Source: Aralia elata (taxonomy: Eukaryota; Streptophyta; Magnoliopsida; Apiales; Araliaceae). Taken from it: a stretch of 64,000 bases of DNA. The position numbers were made by a program, and so were the translations under genes. The stretch covers positions 47,189,130-47,253,129 of the forward strand of contig CM068379.1 in NCBI GenBank assembly GCA_034770075.1, in the 5' to 3' direction. Below the pieces are notes generated by a model. The model had not been told where the DNA came from and searched no databases. It saw only the letters and a list, made by a program, of their open reading frames with translations. Shown piece by piece: positions 35,760 to 47,299 of this stretch; positions within the stretch are counted from its first letter, which is position 1; every line of letters starts with the position of its first letter.

Positions 35760-38071
35760 AGACCACTTTCCATGACGAACATTTTTTGAGTAGAGTTAAC
35801 TGAAACTCTTACTTCAATTTCAAATTTATCAAATTCTCTGATTAGTTCATCTTGATTTGTTATTACATTCAATCTCACTTGGTTTTTCCTACTTAATGCA
35901 TGCGCAACAACATTGGCTTTCCCGGGATGATATAGAATCTCACAATCGAAATCCTTTATCAATTCTAGCCATCTTCTCTGCCTTATGTTCAGTTCCTTCT
36001 GTGTAAAAATATACTTCAGACTTTTGTGATCTGTGTATATTTCACACTTCTCCCCGTACAAGTAATGTCTCTAAATTTTCAAGGGAAACACTACTACAAC
36101 TAACTCTATATCATGAGTAGGATACCTTTTCTCATAATCATTGAGTTAACGTGACGCATAAGCAATCACTTTACCATGTTGCATCAACACACAACGTAAC
36201 CCCTTGTGTGATGCATCACTATAAACTACAAGACCCCTAGTATTATCTGGTAGAGACAACACTAGTGCCATGCTCAATCGTTTCTTCAACTCTTGGAAGC
36301 TTTCTTCACATTTGTCTGTCCAAACATACTTGACTGTCTTTTGATTTAAATTGGTCAGCGGGGTTGCTATTTTTGAGAAATCTTTTATAAAATGTTGGTA
36401 GTAACCCGCCAAACCGAGAAAACTTCTTACTTCTGTTGGAGTTGCTGGTTGCTCCGAATTCACAACCATTTCTATTTTCAATGGATCTACTGCAATCCCG
36501 TTCTTCTCAATTGCATGACCTAAGAACTGTACTCGTTCTAACCAGAATTCACACTTGGAAAACTTTGCATAAAGTTGTTCCTTTTTAGTATCTCCAATAT
36601 GCTCCTCAAGTATTCTGCATGCTCTTCCTTTGTTCTCGAGTATATTAAAATATCATCGATGAACACTACGACAAATTTGTCTAAACATAGTTTAAACACT
36701 CAGTTCATCAACTCCATGAATGATGTCGGTGCATTCGCAAGCCAAAAGACATTACAAGAAACTCATAATGTCCATAGCGTGTCCTAAACGCTGCCTTTGG
36801 CACATCTTCTTTTCTTACCTTTAACTGATGATAACCTGATCGTAGGTCAATCTTTGAAAAGTGTTCGGCCCCTTTCAACTGGTCAAATAAATCATTAATT
36901 CTTGGTAAAGGATATGTGTTCGTTATGGTTAGTTTATTTAGTTCTCGATAATTGACACATAACCTCATAGTTCCATCCTTCTTCTTTACAAACAACACTG
37001 GTGCTCCCCAAGGTGAAACACTAGGTTGTATGTACTTTTTGTCTAAGAGTTCTTGTAACTGCACAAACAACTCCTTCAACTCAACTGGTGCCATCCTATA
37101 AGGTGCCTTTGAAACTGGGGCCGTACCAAGTGCAAGGTTAATGACAAACTCAATCTCCCTATCAGGAGGAAGACCAGGTAAGTCATTTGGAAACACATCC
37201 TGAAATTCTCTGACTATGGGCACTTGATTTAGTTTTACTCCTTCCTTTCGAGTATCAACTATATATGCCAAATAACCTGTACCACCCTTCCTAAGCAATT
37301 TCTTTGCCTGTATTACGGTCAGACATCGAGACTGTTTAGGTGAACAACTACCGTTGAACACGACCTTCGACTTGAAGGAAGTCAACAGGTTCACTCACTT
37401 CTTTTGGAAGTCAATCATTGCATTATAATTAACTAACCAATCCATTCCTAGTATTACATCAAATTCCCCCAGTTGTATAGGGATAAGGTTCACAAGGAAA
37501 TTGTGTCCCTTAATCTCTACATTACAATTTTTATATATGGTTTTAACGGGAATTTTCTCTTTATTAGCAACTTCTACACTAAAGGGCTTGTCTAAGTCTT
37601 CAGATGACATTTTCAAGTTCTTAGCAAAGCTATTAGACACAAAAGAACAAGTATCTATGTAGTCGAATAACACATATGCATTTAAAGTTTCGATAGGGAT
37701 GATACCTGTCACCACGTCCTGTGAAGCAACAACATCCCTCACTGTCATATTAAATGTTCTTGTTGTCGGATGACTCTGGCCTCCAGCTCCTGCTACTGTT
37801 GTTCTGGGGTTATTGTTTGGTGCTTAATTTCCTCCCCCACTCTGATTTCTGGGCTTAGGACAGTTTCTAGCCAGGTAATCCAATGATCCGTAGTTGAAAC
37901 ATCTATTTCTATTTGAATTGGGACTGAGGTTTGTATTGAGATTGGTATTAGGATTTGTATGGGGACAGTGAGAGGAATAATGTCCCACCTGACCACAACT
38001 AAAATAGGAAACTCCTTTTAAACGACACACCCCCTTATGACTTTTCACACATGTTACACAAGGACCTATAC
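35760..38071 (-). pseudogene. gag-pol: M2 gag(C-term)-PR-RT-RNaseH fragment, Tekay type
   Basis: Read 38071 to 35760. Zinc knuckle CGQVGHYSSHC (about 37990), protease with a damaged active site (FDYIDTCSFVS where relatives have the DSG motif), RT from PYRMAPVELKELF through SKIDLRSGYHQLKV and FVMSFG, then RNaseH with VYSDASHKGLRCVLMQ, YTDHKSLKYIFTQKEL and GKANVVAHALSRK. Several stops and frame changes separate the pieces. The gag N-terminus is removed by LTR L1 at 38072; integrase is removed at 35760 by the element A LTR end. Very similar to M1, hence the same family. Confidence 0.9.
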
Positions 38072-39363
38072 TGTAATGACCACGATTTTTTCAATTATTA
38101 TTATTGAGGTCAATAATTTAATTTATGTTATTAAACTCTTTTGCTTATTATTATTTTTTTTCTAAACCCATAAATGATTTGGGTGGTTATGTATGGTTAC
38201 ATGTTAATTGACTTAATAGTCCAAGTATAATGGACTAAGCCTTGTGGATTTTATTAAACAAGCCCAATTAGCTACTTGTGGTTAACATTATTAATTCCAC
38301 TAAAAGATTCTTAATATTGGGTTAGTCCGTTTACTTCAGTTAAACAAGCCCAATCCAAGTTTATAATGTTGGGTTTATAGTGAGCTGGTCAGCAGCTAAT
38401 GATTTAGTAGCCCAGATCTGGAGCAACTCGACCACGTGACTTTACTGTTGGAGACTGATTCAAAAGTTACGGTTACGTGAGAGGACAAGGTGTCGCACCA
38501 GGCCAATGGCCTATACCACCTATTGCGCTGATTAAAGCTTAACCTAGGATTACTAGGTATGGCTGGGGAGTTTGGTTGGTAGAACTTTTCACCTAATTAC
38601 TTCTAACCAACGGGTAATACCGTTGTGTGTTGGTTCTGCATCCTGGGTAACGACCAGCGGTAGGATAAAAGACTCCCTATAAATAGCAACCCATTAGTCA
38701 CCTTACAGAGCTTGCTACCCTATTCATTTTCGATAGAGAGAGAGAGCGAAAAAGTTATTATAAGTCTAAGAGGTGCAAAAGCTTACAAGGAGAAACTCTT
38801 GCTAATCAATGAGGCAGGGTTTAGGAGGGAACCAACTGCAAAGTTGAGGATTCTTGCAGAGCAGAATCGTAGAGTAATTTATAAACAGCAAATCAGGCAA
38901 GTTTCTAATATTATGCTTCTTAGTGCAAGTTCCATCTTGCTCAATCCCTAAATTGAGCTAGTTCTGAAATTTATCTCCTAATGCAAGTTCCTCGAATTAA
39001 GCTCGAGTCCCATTTCTCAAGTATGTGCTAAGTGGTCTAATTGTTTTAAAATTATTCCACATCGATAGCATTGGGTATTCGCACACAGTGCAAATGATTG
39101 TTGTTCTATTGACGAACTGTGTTAATATTTAAGATTTTGATATTCATGAACTATTCGAACAGAAGTCTAAGCCCTTTGTTCGCCTAGACATATGTGTGAT
39201 TAGTAAACTGAAAGCTATCCAAACCTAATGTTGGAATGGATTCTTAGACTAAGATGAATAACCCCATGATGGGGAGTAACCTAAGTATCTGAAAGACGAT
39301 ACAAAGCAGAATTAAATGGTATGTATATTCATAGGTACAAGAGGTTGATCCCCTCCCGTACAC
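38072..39363 (+). mobile_element. LTR L1, partial (5' part)
   Basis: Starts TGTAATGACCACGATTTTTTC; preceding bases TATAC may be its target duplication. Has a TATA box (38677), GA-rich stretch, repeated GCAAGTT(T)CC motif with CTCAAT..ATTGAG pairing (38895-39005) and ends abruptly at 39363 where the M3 LTR begins. A second copy, L2, is at about 44388-45112. Confidence 0.75.
38677..38686 (+). promoter_or_regulatory. TATA box of LTR L1
   Basis: CTATAAATAG about 605 bp into the LTR; the same decamer is at 44989-44998 in L2. Confidence 0.65.
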
Positions 39364-40470
39364 TGTGACACCCCCAAATCCGGGTACTTCGTTTCCTCAG
39401 GATTTGGTGTTCACTATCCAAAAATATCACATCACATCTAACTACCCATTTAATATAAATGAAAACTCTTAATAAAAATAGAAATCTCCCATTATGGGTC
39501 ACAACATCATTAATAAATAAATCCTAGGTCATCTAACCTTAACATAACATCAATGCTTGTTTGCTTTTTCTTTGCCCTTACTAGTGGACGGCTCATCAGT
39601 TCTTTCAACTTTAGCTGCCCACGAACTATGTCCCACGTTATCAAGTATTTCTACTTTAAACCTTTAACAGTCGTAAGACTATATGGACCTTACTTCTCAT
39701 ACTTAGGGGGATCAGCCCTTTGTACTATGTATGTGCACAACATCTTAACGCTAACGTGTAAATAAAATCCCCTGTATAAGGGTTGTTCATCTCAGTTTGA
39801 TATCGGAGTCCGCACCAAAGGAAGTTTGGTTTGAATTTACTTCAATAACGTTTCTAGAATTTAGAACGTTCATCAACTATGGACTAGTCGAATCAATAAG
39901 GGTTCGCTAGTCAATCAAGGTTCAAAAGGTGTAATTCAAGAATCAAAACTAAATCTCACAAAAGGTATAATTGAATAAGTTCTATATAACTGAAGCATTA
40001 CAAAGAGGAAATTAAAACATCTCATTGAATCCATGAAATTGAATGGAATAGGAATAATAACTTGCTCAAGTAAGTAATAGCATTATGAAGCTTGCATTCT
40101 AAGATAATGAAATTTAGGAACTTGCGTAATTGAAATCAAGGTAGTATTAGGTAGCTTGCTTTCAACGAAATAATAGATCAAGATAGAAACTTGCGTAAAC
40201 GTAAAAGTAAGGATAAGATACTTGCCTCGTGCGTAGACTATAAATTTAAGACTCACGTTCTCTAATCAACCTATACATTCCGTTTATAAAACAGTAACGA
40301 TAATTAGTTACAGTATTATAAACACTTTAGGACTCGTTCTCATCCAATATCATTTAATATTTCAATTAATATGTTAGCCTAAGCTTTAGATATGTCTACG
40401 ATAACATAACATGATCATAAAGAAAGAATAAAATTTTTACTCTATTCTTTTTATTCTTTTTTTTTTGTTC

Positions 40471-40665
40471 CACTGCCGGGGCGGTGGGTTTCCTTTACAA
40501 AACGTCGCCAGGGCGACCCTACCGCCGGGGCGGGAATTCTAGTTCAATTTTGTCGTTGGGGCGAGGTCATCGCCGGGGCAACAAAGTCAGTTCAATTACA
40601 CCGTCGGGGCGGGGACACCGCTGGGGCGGCATTTCTAGAGTAATTCCACCGCCGGGGCAGTGGAC
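40471..40665. repeat. CG-rich hairpin array in M3 LTR
   Basis: Seven to eight units of the type CCGCCGGGGCGG within 200 bp of otherwise AT-rich LTR. Clean examples: CACTGCCGGGGCGGTG (40471-40486), GTCGCCAGGGCGAC (40504-40517) and CCGCCGGGGCGG (40522-40533). The second differs from the others in stem bases yet still pairs. Confidence 0.85.
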
Positions 40666-40969
40666 TCGAAACTCAGTTCCTGCAGTTCGCGAATAACACA
40701 GAAACAGGCCAAAAATTTCTAATCTTCTTATTCTTACATCAAATTAAACATACCCAGATACTATAATCCATATATAATTGTTACCCAAGCCTTCTAGCAC
40801 GATTCTAACAACTTAAATTGCATAATTCATGAATCTAAGAATCAAATTTGGGGTTTTTATCGTTTTATCAAAGCTTCTACGAAATCAATAAAATCACACA
40901 TAACAGGTTCGTTAAAACACCAAATTGAACCGTTTAAATCTTGTTTTCTTCATTTATACATGCATAACC

Positions 40970-41644
40970 AAAATAAGTTATCAATTTAACCAATTAACAT
41001 GCAAAACAAGTATTAATTTCATACATTTAAGCCGTGTTCGTAACTAACTATACTGTAAACTTCAGGACTTTATTTAAACACATAATCTCATGGATTTAAT
41101 TACTATAAATCACATACAAACCATATAAAACACATTTATGCATGCTTTCAGACATCTAATCATTAATTTATAAAATTTAGCCACAAAATTTAGTAAAATA
41201 AGTTATCAATTTAACCCATTAACATGCAAAACAAGTATTAATTTCATACATTTAAGCCATGTTCGTAACTAACTATACTGTAAACTTCAGGACTTTATTT
41301 AAACACATAATCTCATGGATTTAATTACTATAAATCACATACAAACCATATAAAACACATTTATGCATGCTTTCAGACATCTAATCATTAATTTATAAAA
41401 TTTAGCCACAAAATTTAGTAAAATAAGTTATCAATTTAACCCATTAACATGCAAAACAAGTATTAATTTCATACATTTAAGCCGTGTTCGTAACTAACTA
41501 TACTGTAAACTTCAGGACTTTATTTAAACACATAATCTCATGGATTTAATTACTATAAATCACATACAAACCATATAAAACACATTTATGCATGCTTTCA
41601 GACATCTAATCATTAATTTATAAAATTTAGCCACAAAATTTAGT
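40970..41644. repeat. Three tandem 225-bp units in M3 LTR
   Basis: AAAATAAGTTATCAATTTAA starts units at 40970, 41195 and 41420; exact 225-bp period; copies differ at only a few bases (e.g. GCCGTGTTCG versus GCCATGTTCG). A recent local triplication. Confidence 0.95.
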
Positions 41645-42375
41645 TTACAGAGAATACAGGGAATTCAAAAATATACATTCATGGAAGAACTTCAAAAATA
41701 TAAATTAAAACTTAAATTAGAAGAATTACATTCAATTAGATGCTTAAACTATGCAAGATATTGTCAAGATTTCTTCTCAATTCACAAAATTCTCCCTTTT
41801 CTCTCAAGTATTCTCTCTGGCTTAATTTTCAAAACCGAGGCAATAAAACACGTACTATAGAACTGACGCAATATGGATGTCAGTTAATCCCATAATGGGT
41901 TAACTGACTCCAACTCCCCTTAAGGCCTTGTTTGGCTAACACATTTATTCCTCCTTCTAGTTTATTTTAATAAACTACTTATTATATAGTTTAATGTCAC
42001 ATATTAATCAATTAAATAATCTTACTAAAATCAAATAAATAAAATAGAATAATTCTACATTAAATCACATAGTCACATAAATAAAATTCTCCTTTATTAA
42101 TAATGACAAATTATTAAATCTCTAATTAATAATTAAATTAATTAGAAATAACATTATACTTATTTAAATAATGCATTTAATCAAATAAATTCAATTAAAC
42201 ACATACTTTAAATATAAAAATTCTCCGCATTAATTTAATTAATGTAACACATATAATTAAATTAATCTACCACAATTTCATCAATTAATCAATTAATTCA
42301 ATAATCAAATCATCGAAAAATATTTATTTAATCAATAAATATTTAAATTAAGTTACAAAATTCTTGTTTGTCACA

Positions 42376-42472
42376 TCTTTCCCCCCTTAAAAGGATTTTG
42401 TCCTCAGAATCACGACTCAATTAATTCGTCTCGTTACATTCTCTCCCTTACAAAGATTCTGTCCCCAGAATC
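42376..42472 (-). other. M3 duplicated 3' hairpin and polypurine modules
   Basis: Minus strand: hairpin GATTCTG-GGGA-CAGAATC (42472-42455), then TAAGGGAGAGAA and TGTAACG; about 60 bp further comes a second, decayed hairpin GATTCTG-AGGA-CAAAATC (42411-42394), then TTAAGGGGGGAAAGA and TGTGAC. The element therefore has two hairpin/polypurine/LTR-start modules in a row. Confidence 0.7.
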
Positions 42473-42484
42473 GCTACACAAAGA

Positions 42485-44395
42485 CTAAGCAAATAAGTGA
42501 GGATAATTTCTCATCATTTGATCTTCAAGTTCCCACGTAGCTTCTTCAGCGTTGTGGTTCCTCCAGATCACCTTAACAGAAGGTATAATTTTATTTCTTC
42601 GCACTTGCTCTTTCCTGTCAACTATCTGAACAGGCTCTTCTTCGTAAGACAAATCTTTCTCAACTTGCAGGGGTTCATACTCTATGACATGCTTGTAGTC
42701 GGGCTTGTATGGTCGTAACACCGAGACATGAAAGACATTGTGGATGTGTTCCAGCGCTGGAGGTAAAGCTACCTCATAAGCGACCTCACCAACTCTTCTT
42801 AACACTTCAAAGGATCCAATGAACCTCGGGCTCAGTTTTCCCTTCTTACTAAAACGAATCTTCCCTTTCCAGGGAGATACTTTCAAGAAAACATAGTTAC
42901 CAGACTCAAACTCTCGATTCTTACGATGTTGATCGGCGTACTTCTTCTGTCTATCCTGAGTTGCTATCAATCTCGCCCTGATCACTTTGACGATTTCTGC
43001 GGTCTGTTGTACCAGTTCTGGTCCGAGCAATTGACGTTCACCAACTTCATCCCAACATAATGGAGTTCTGCACTTTCTGCCGTACAACGCTTCGTAAGGC
43101 GGCATGCCAATACTTGCGTGGTAACTATTGTTGTAAGCAAATTTCACCAATAGTAGATGATCATCCTAATTTCCTTTGAAATCCATAATGCAAGCTCGTA
43201 ACATATCTTCCAATGTCTGAATCGTTCTTTCGCTCTGTCCGTCGGTCTGTGGGTGATACGTCGTACTCATACGTAACTGCGTTCCCAAGCATTCCTGTAG
43301 TCGTTTCCAGAAGTTTGATATGAAGCGCGGATCCCTATCTGAGATAATAGATATTGGAACACCGTGCCTCGAAACAATCTCCTTCACATACAACTTCGCC
43401 AACTGATCTAAGTTGAATCTGATTTTGATTGGTAAGAAATGTGCTGATTTCGTCAGTCGGTCCACGATAACCCATACTGCGTCGAAACCTTTCTGAGTCG
43501 TTAGATGACCTACTACGAAATCCATGGTGATGTGCTCCCATTTCCATTCTGGGATTTCTAATGGTTGTAATAGTCCACTTAGTCTCTGATATTCGGCTTT
43601 AACTTTCTGACACGTCAAACACTTGGCTACACAATCGGCGACGTCTCTCTTCATATTCGACTACCAAAAATGCTATTAAAGATCTTGGTACATCTTCGTA
43701 CTACCCGGATGAATCGAATATCTTGAATTATGAGCCTCGCTCAAAATTTCCTCCTTCACCTCTTGTACTGGTGAAACCCAAATTCTTCCCTCGAATCTTA
43801 ATACTCCTTCATTATCCACTTTGAATTTCACTTCATCACCTGCAGATATTCTTTTCCTGATTTTCTCACATTCTTCGTCCTGCATTTGTGCTTCCTTAAC
43901 CTTATCCACCAAAGTTGAACCGATTCTCAATTGAAATAATTTTTTGTCACACTCCTCCGGATATTTCAACTCTAATTCCAATTTTGCCATTGATGTAACT
44001 AACTCCTCCTGAGCGGTTAAAATAAATAGTTTCTCCCGTCCCTTTCTGCTTAAGGCGTCGGCCACAACGTTCGCTTTACCCGGATGGTATAAAATCTCGT
44101 AGTCGTAATCTTTTATCAATTCCAACCGTCTCCTCTGTCGCATGTTCAGATCCTTCTGTGTAAAAATATATTTCAGACTCTTGTGGTCTGTATATATTTC
44201 ACACTTCTCCTCGTAAAGATAGTGCCTCCATATCTTCAAAGCAAACACCACCGCGGCCAACTCCAAATCATGGGTAGGATACCCCTTCTCATAGTCCTTT
44301 AATTGTCGTGACGCATACGCAATGACCTTACCATTTTGCATAAGCACACAGCCTAGTCCCTTATGCGATGCATCACTATACACCACGATTTTTCC
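42485..44395 (-). pseudogene. pol: M3 RNaseH-integrase-chromodomain fragment
   Basis: Read 44395 to 42485. RNaseH with VYSDASHKGLGCVLMQ, ELAAVVFALKIWRHYLY and YTDHKSLKYIF; a linker; integrase HHCC (HNSRYSIHPGSTKMYQDL, CLTCQKVKAEY), core Asp in HITMDFVVG, Asp in ISDRDPRF and Glu in QSERTIQTLEDML; chromodomain IPSVKVIWRNHNAEEATWEL ending YPHLFA. Stops cluster near 43676-43655 and at about 43153. RT, protease and gag are lost: the 5' edge at about 44390 joins LTR L2 within a shared ACCACGA. Same lineage as L. Confidence 0.92.
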
Positions 44396-45112
44396 AATTA
44401 TTATTATTGAGGTCAATAATTTAATTTTTGTTATTAAACTCTTTTGCTTATTATTTTTTTTCTAAACCCATAAATGATTTGGGTGGTTATGTATGGTTAC
44501 ATGTTAAGTGACTTAATAGTCCAAGTATAATGGACTAAGCCTTGTGGATTTTATTAAACAAGCCCAATTAGCTACTTGTGGTTTTGTAGATGATTAACAT
44601 TATTAATTCCACTAAAAGATTCTTAACATTTGGCTAGTCCGTTTACTTCAGTTAAACAAGCCCAATCCAAGTTTATATTGTTGGGTTTGTAGTGAGCTAG
44701 TCAGCAGCTAATGATTTAGTAGCCCAGATATGGAGCAACCCAACCACGTGACTTTACTGTTGGAGACTGATTCAAAAGTTACGGCTACGTGAGAGGACAA
44801 GGCGCCGCACCAGGCCAATGGCTTATACCACCTATTGCGCTGATTAAAGCTTAACTTAGGATTACTGGGTATGGCTGAGGAGTTTGGTTGGTAGAACTTT
44901 TCACCTAATTATTTCTAACCAACGGGTAATACCGTTGTGTGTTGGTTCTGCATCCTGGGTAACGACCAGCGGCAGGATGAAAGACTCCCTATAAATAGCA
45001 ACCTATTAGTCACCTTACAGAGCTTGCTACCCTGTTCATTTTCAATAGAGAGAGAGAAAGAGAGAGAAAGTTACTGTAAGTCTGAGAGGTGCAGAAGCTT
45101 ACAAGGAAAAAC
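44388..45112 (+). mobile_element. LTR L2, second partial copy of L1
   Basis: ACCACGATTTTTCC onward matches L1 from its 8th base, with a few percent divergence and small indels (an extra stretch near 44583). TATA box CTATAAATAG at 44989-44998. It is cut at 45112 by the LTR of E5 (preceding AAAAC is a possible target duplication). Confidence 0.75.
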
Positions 45113-47299
45113 TGTAATGACCGAGAAATTTGAAACTTCTTTATTTATTAAATATAAAATTTAAATTTTAAAAGAGTTTGCTTTGTATGATTATTTAAAA
45201 TCTTAAGTGATTAATTGGTTATGTGATTATGTGATTTCGCGTAATTGCTAGGATTAATTAAAGGGAGTCACTAATGGTTAGATTAAATTAGTGAACTAAC
45301 GCTAAGTTATTTAATATCAAGTAGTTGATAAGTAATTAATAATTAAATATTCAATTGCATTGAATATAGTAAATTAATTAATATCACTAGTAATTAGTGA
45401 GAATAATGTGAAATACGATTAATAATATTTAATAGTGCAGCTAGTAAATAAATACTAATTGACTAGTTTAATTAATTAATTAACCAAGCCAAATAATTAA
45501 TTGATCGTGGGCTTGGGTAATTAATATGCTAACCATTTAAACTAGCCCAACTGGTTGCAAACTTAAATCTGTATTTTGCCAACCGGGTTAGTAAGTTAAG
45601 TGGACTAGTCCAAAATAGGTTACTGGTATAGTGGGATAGGTTTATTCAAAAATGAAATCCCAGAGCGTGCGCCGAGCTAGGCCAATGGCCTACCTCCCTA
45701 CCTTACGTGCAAGGGTTATCAGTCAATCTCAGAGGGCATGGCTCGAGGATGGGTCGGACAAGCTTTCCACCTACTTTGTTTTAACTAATGGATACTACCG
45801 TTGGGTATTGAGTTGCAATCGGAGTAATAATCAGCGACCGGTCAATACTTTGGCTATAAATAAGAACCCTGACTTCTCCTTCAGTGCTGAGTTTGTGAAA
45901 TTAACTGAAAGAGGGATATTGAGAGCTTGAGAAGGAAGGGCGATCCGAAAGGGAGAGTTGACATGCGAATGATTTCTGACTTCATTGTTTACTACGAAAA
46001 GAAGAGGAGGACTGCATCTAAGTCTAGAAGGTAAGCATTTTCTCCATTGCAGTAAACATTGTTTACGAATACTCTGTAACATGCTTGATATTAATTACTC
46101 CAATTAGGCGTTTAAAACTTATCATTGAGGGTAATAAGTGGCTAATTCTGAGTTATACATGGTAAAAAGAATTAAACTTTCAATTCGAAGAAAACTGCTG
46201 AAAAGAATTGGGGATGACGACACTGAACCAGATCGCCGCAGCGCCATGAAGGAAGATCGGGACACCGCAGCGTCAGTTTGACGCCGCAGCGCCAGGAATG
46301 AGGGACATGATGCCACAGCGTCGGTCTTGCTATGTTGTTTAGCGCTACAACGCCAAGGCCATGTCTGTGGGCTGGTTCGGTTCGGATCTGGTCGGTTCGG
46401 GTCGGGTTGTGTAATTTAAATATTAATAATTTTAATTCCTAAAAATAATAAATAAGAATGAATAATTAATTGTTTATTATTTAATTAATAATAAATAAGG
46501 ATAAATAATTAGTTAATGACTAAAGATAAATACACAAATGAATTAATTATTTATTATTCAATTAATGTTAAATAATGAATAAGGAAAATTAATTAATTAT
46601 TTTTAGATAATCATTAAACAAACGAGGTTAATAGTGGAATTATTTATAATTGGATTAATTTTGAATAATAAATAAACACAGTTAGTTATTATTTATTATT
46701 AAATAATAACTAGTGACGGGTAATTGATTTCTATTTAATAAATGTTAAATGGTAATTAAATGATGATAGAGTTAATAATAAAAAAAAGATTTAGATGGCA
46801 CATTAATTTAAACGATAAATAGTTTAAAGGTCTAATCAGTGTTTAGCACGTAAGAAAATGCTATTAATCAGATAAATCATTAACCTGAGGTCCATTGATG
46901 TCTTATAAAAATTAATGATAGTTCATTAGATTGCGTGTGCTATGTGGTTGACTTAATTGCCAAATAAATAGCATAAGTAAGCATATCCATATGAAATTAT
47001 ACGCAGTGCTAATTGTTAGACCAACGTTATTAAGTTAGGTCCATTGAAGAGAGTCGTATAAAGCTAGATTATTTGTAGCTGAGCAAACAGGCAAGTTCCC
47101 TTGAATTCTAATAACTTGTGCAAATATATTATTGTTGTGCAAGTATTATTGATAGCAAGTTTCCTATCCTTACTCATATTTTATTGAGCAAGTTCCTTAA
47201 CCCTACTCTAATTATATTCGAGCAGGATATTATTGTATTGCAAGTTATTTATTTAAGCTTGAACCTTATTTCCAAGCATGCTTTAAGTGGTTTAATTAC
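45113..47299 (+). mobile_element. E5 5' LTR, segment 1 of 2
   Basis: Starts TGTAATGACCGAGAAATTTG. TATAAATA at 45855-45862. CG-rich units of the type CGCCGCAGCG(CC) at 46230-46355, AT-rich middle, and the GCAAGTTTCC/CTCAT..TTGAGC module (47090-47240). Interrupted at 47299 by the Tat/Ogre element and resumed at 57791; about 230 bp present in related LTRs at this point are missing, so the junction includes a deletion. Confidence 0.8.
46230..46355. repeat. CG-rich repeat units in E5 LTR leader
   Basis: CGCCGCAGCGCC, CACCGCAGCGTC, CGCCGCAGCGCC, GCCACAGCGTCGG and CGCTACAACGCC, spaced 20-40 bp, all of the form CGC-4 nt-GCG. Pairing is weaker than in the L, M3 or Tat arrays. Confidence 0.65.

Larger units (their letters stand above)
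39364..42438 (-). mobile_element. M3 3' LTR, about 3.0 kb, minus strand
   Basis: On the minus strand it ends GGGGGTGTCACA at 39364. Two starts are possible: TGTGACAAACAAG at 42375, following AAGGGGGGAAAGA, or TGTAACGAGACG at 42438, following TAAGGGAGAGAA. The 42375 start fits the TGTGAC consensus better. Contains a CG-rich hairpin array (40471-40665) and three 225-bp tandem copies (40970-41644). It interrupts LTR L1. No gene inside; the open frame over the CG-rich array is only the array. Confidence 0.85.

Noticed and set aside
45652..45930. 92-codon open frame over the TATA region of the E5 LTR
   Set aside because: Overlaps the promoter and start of the transcript; no domain; the reverse strand is also open by chance.
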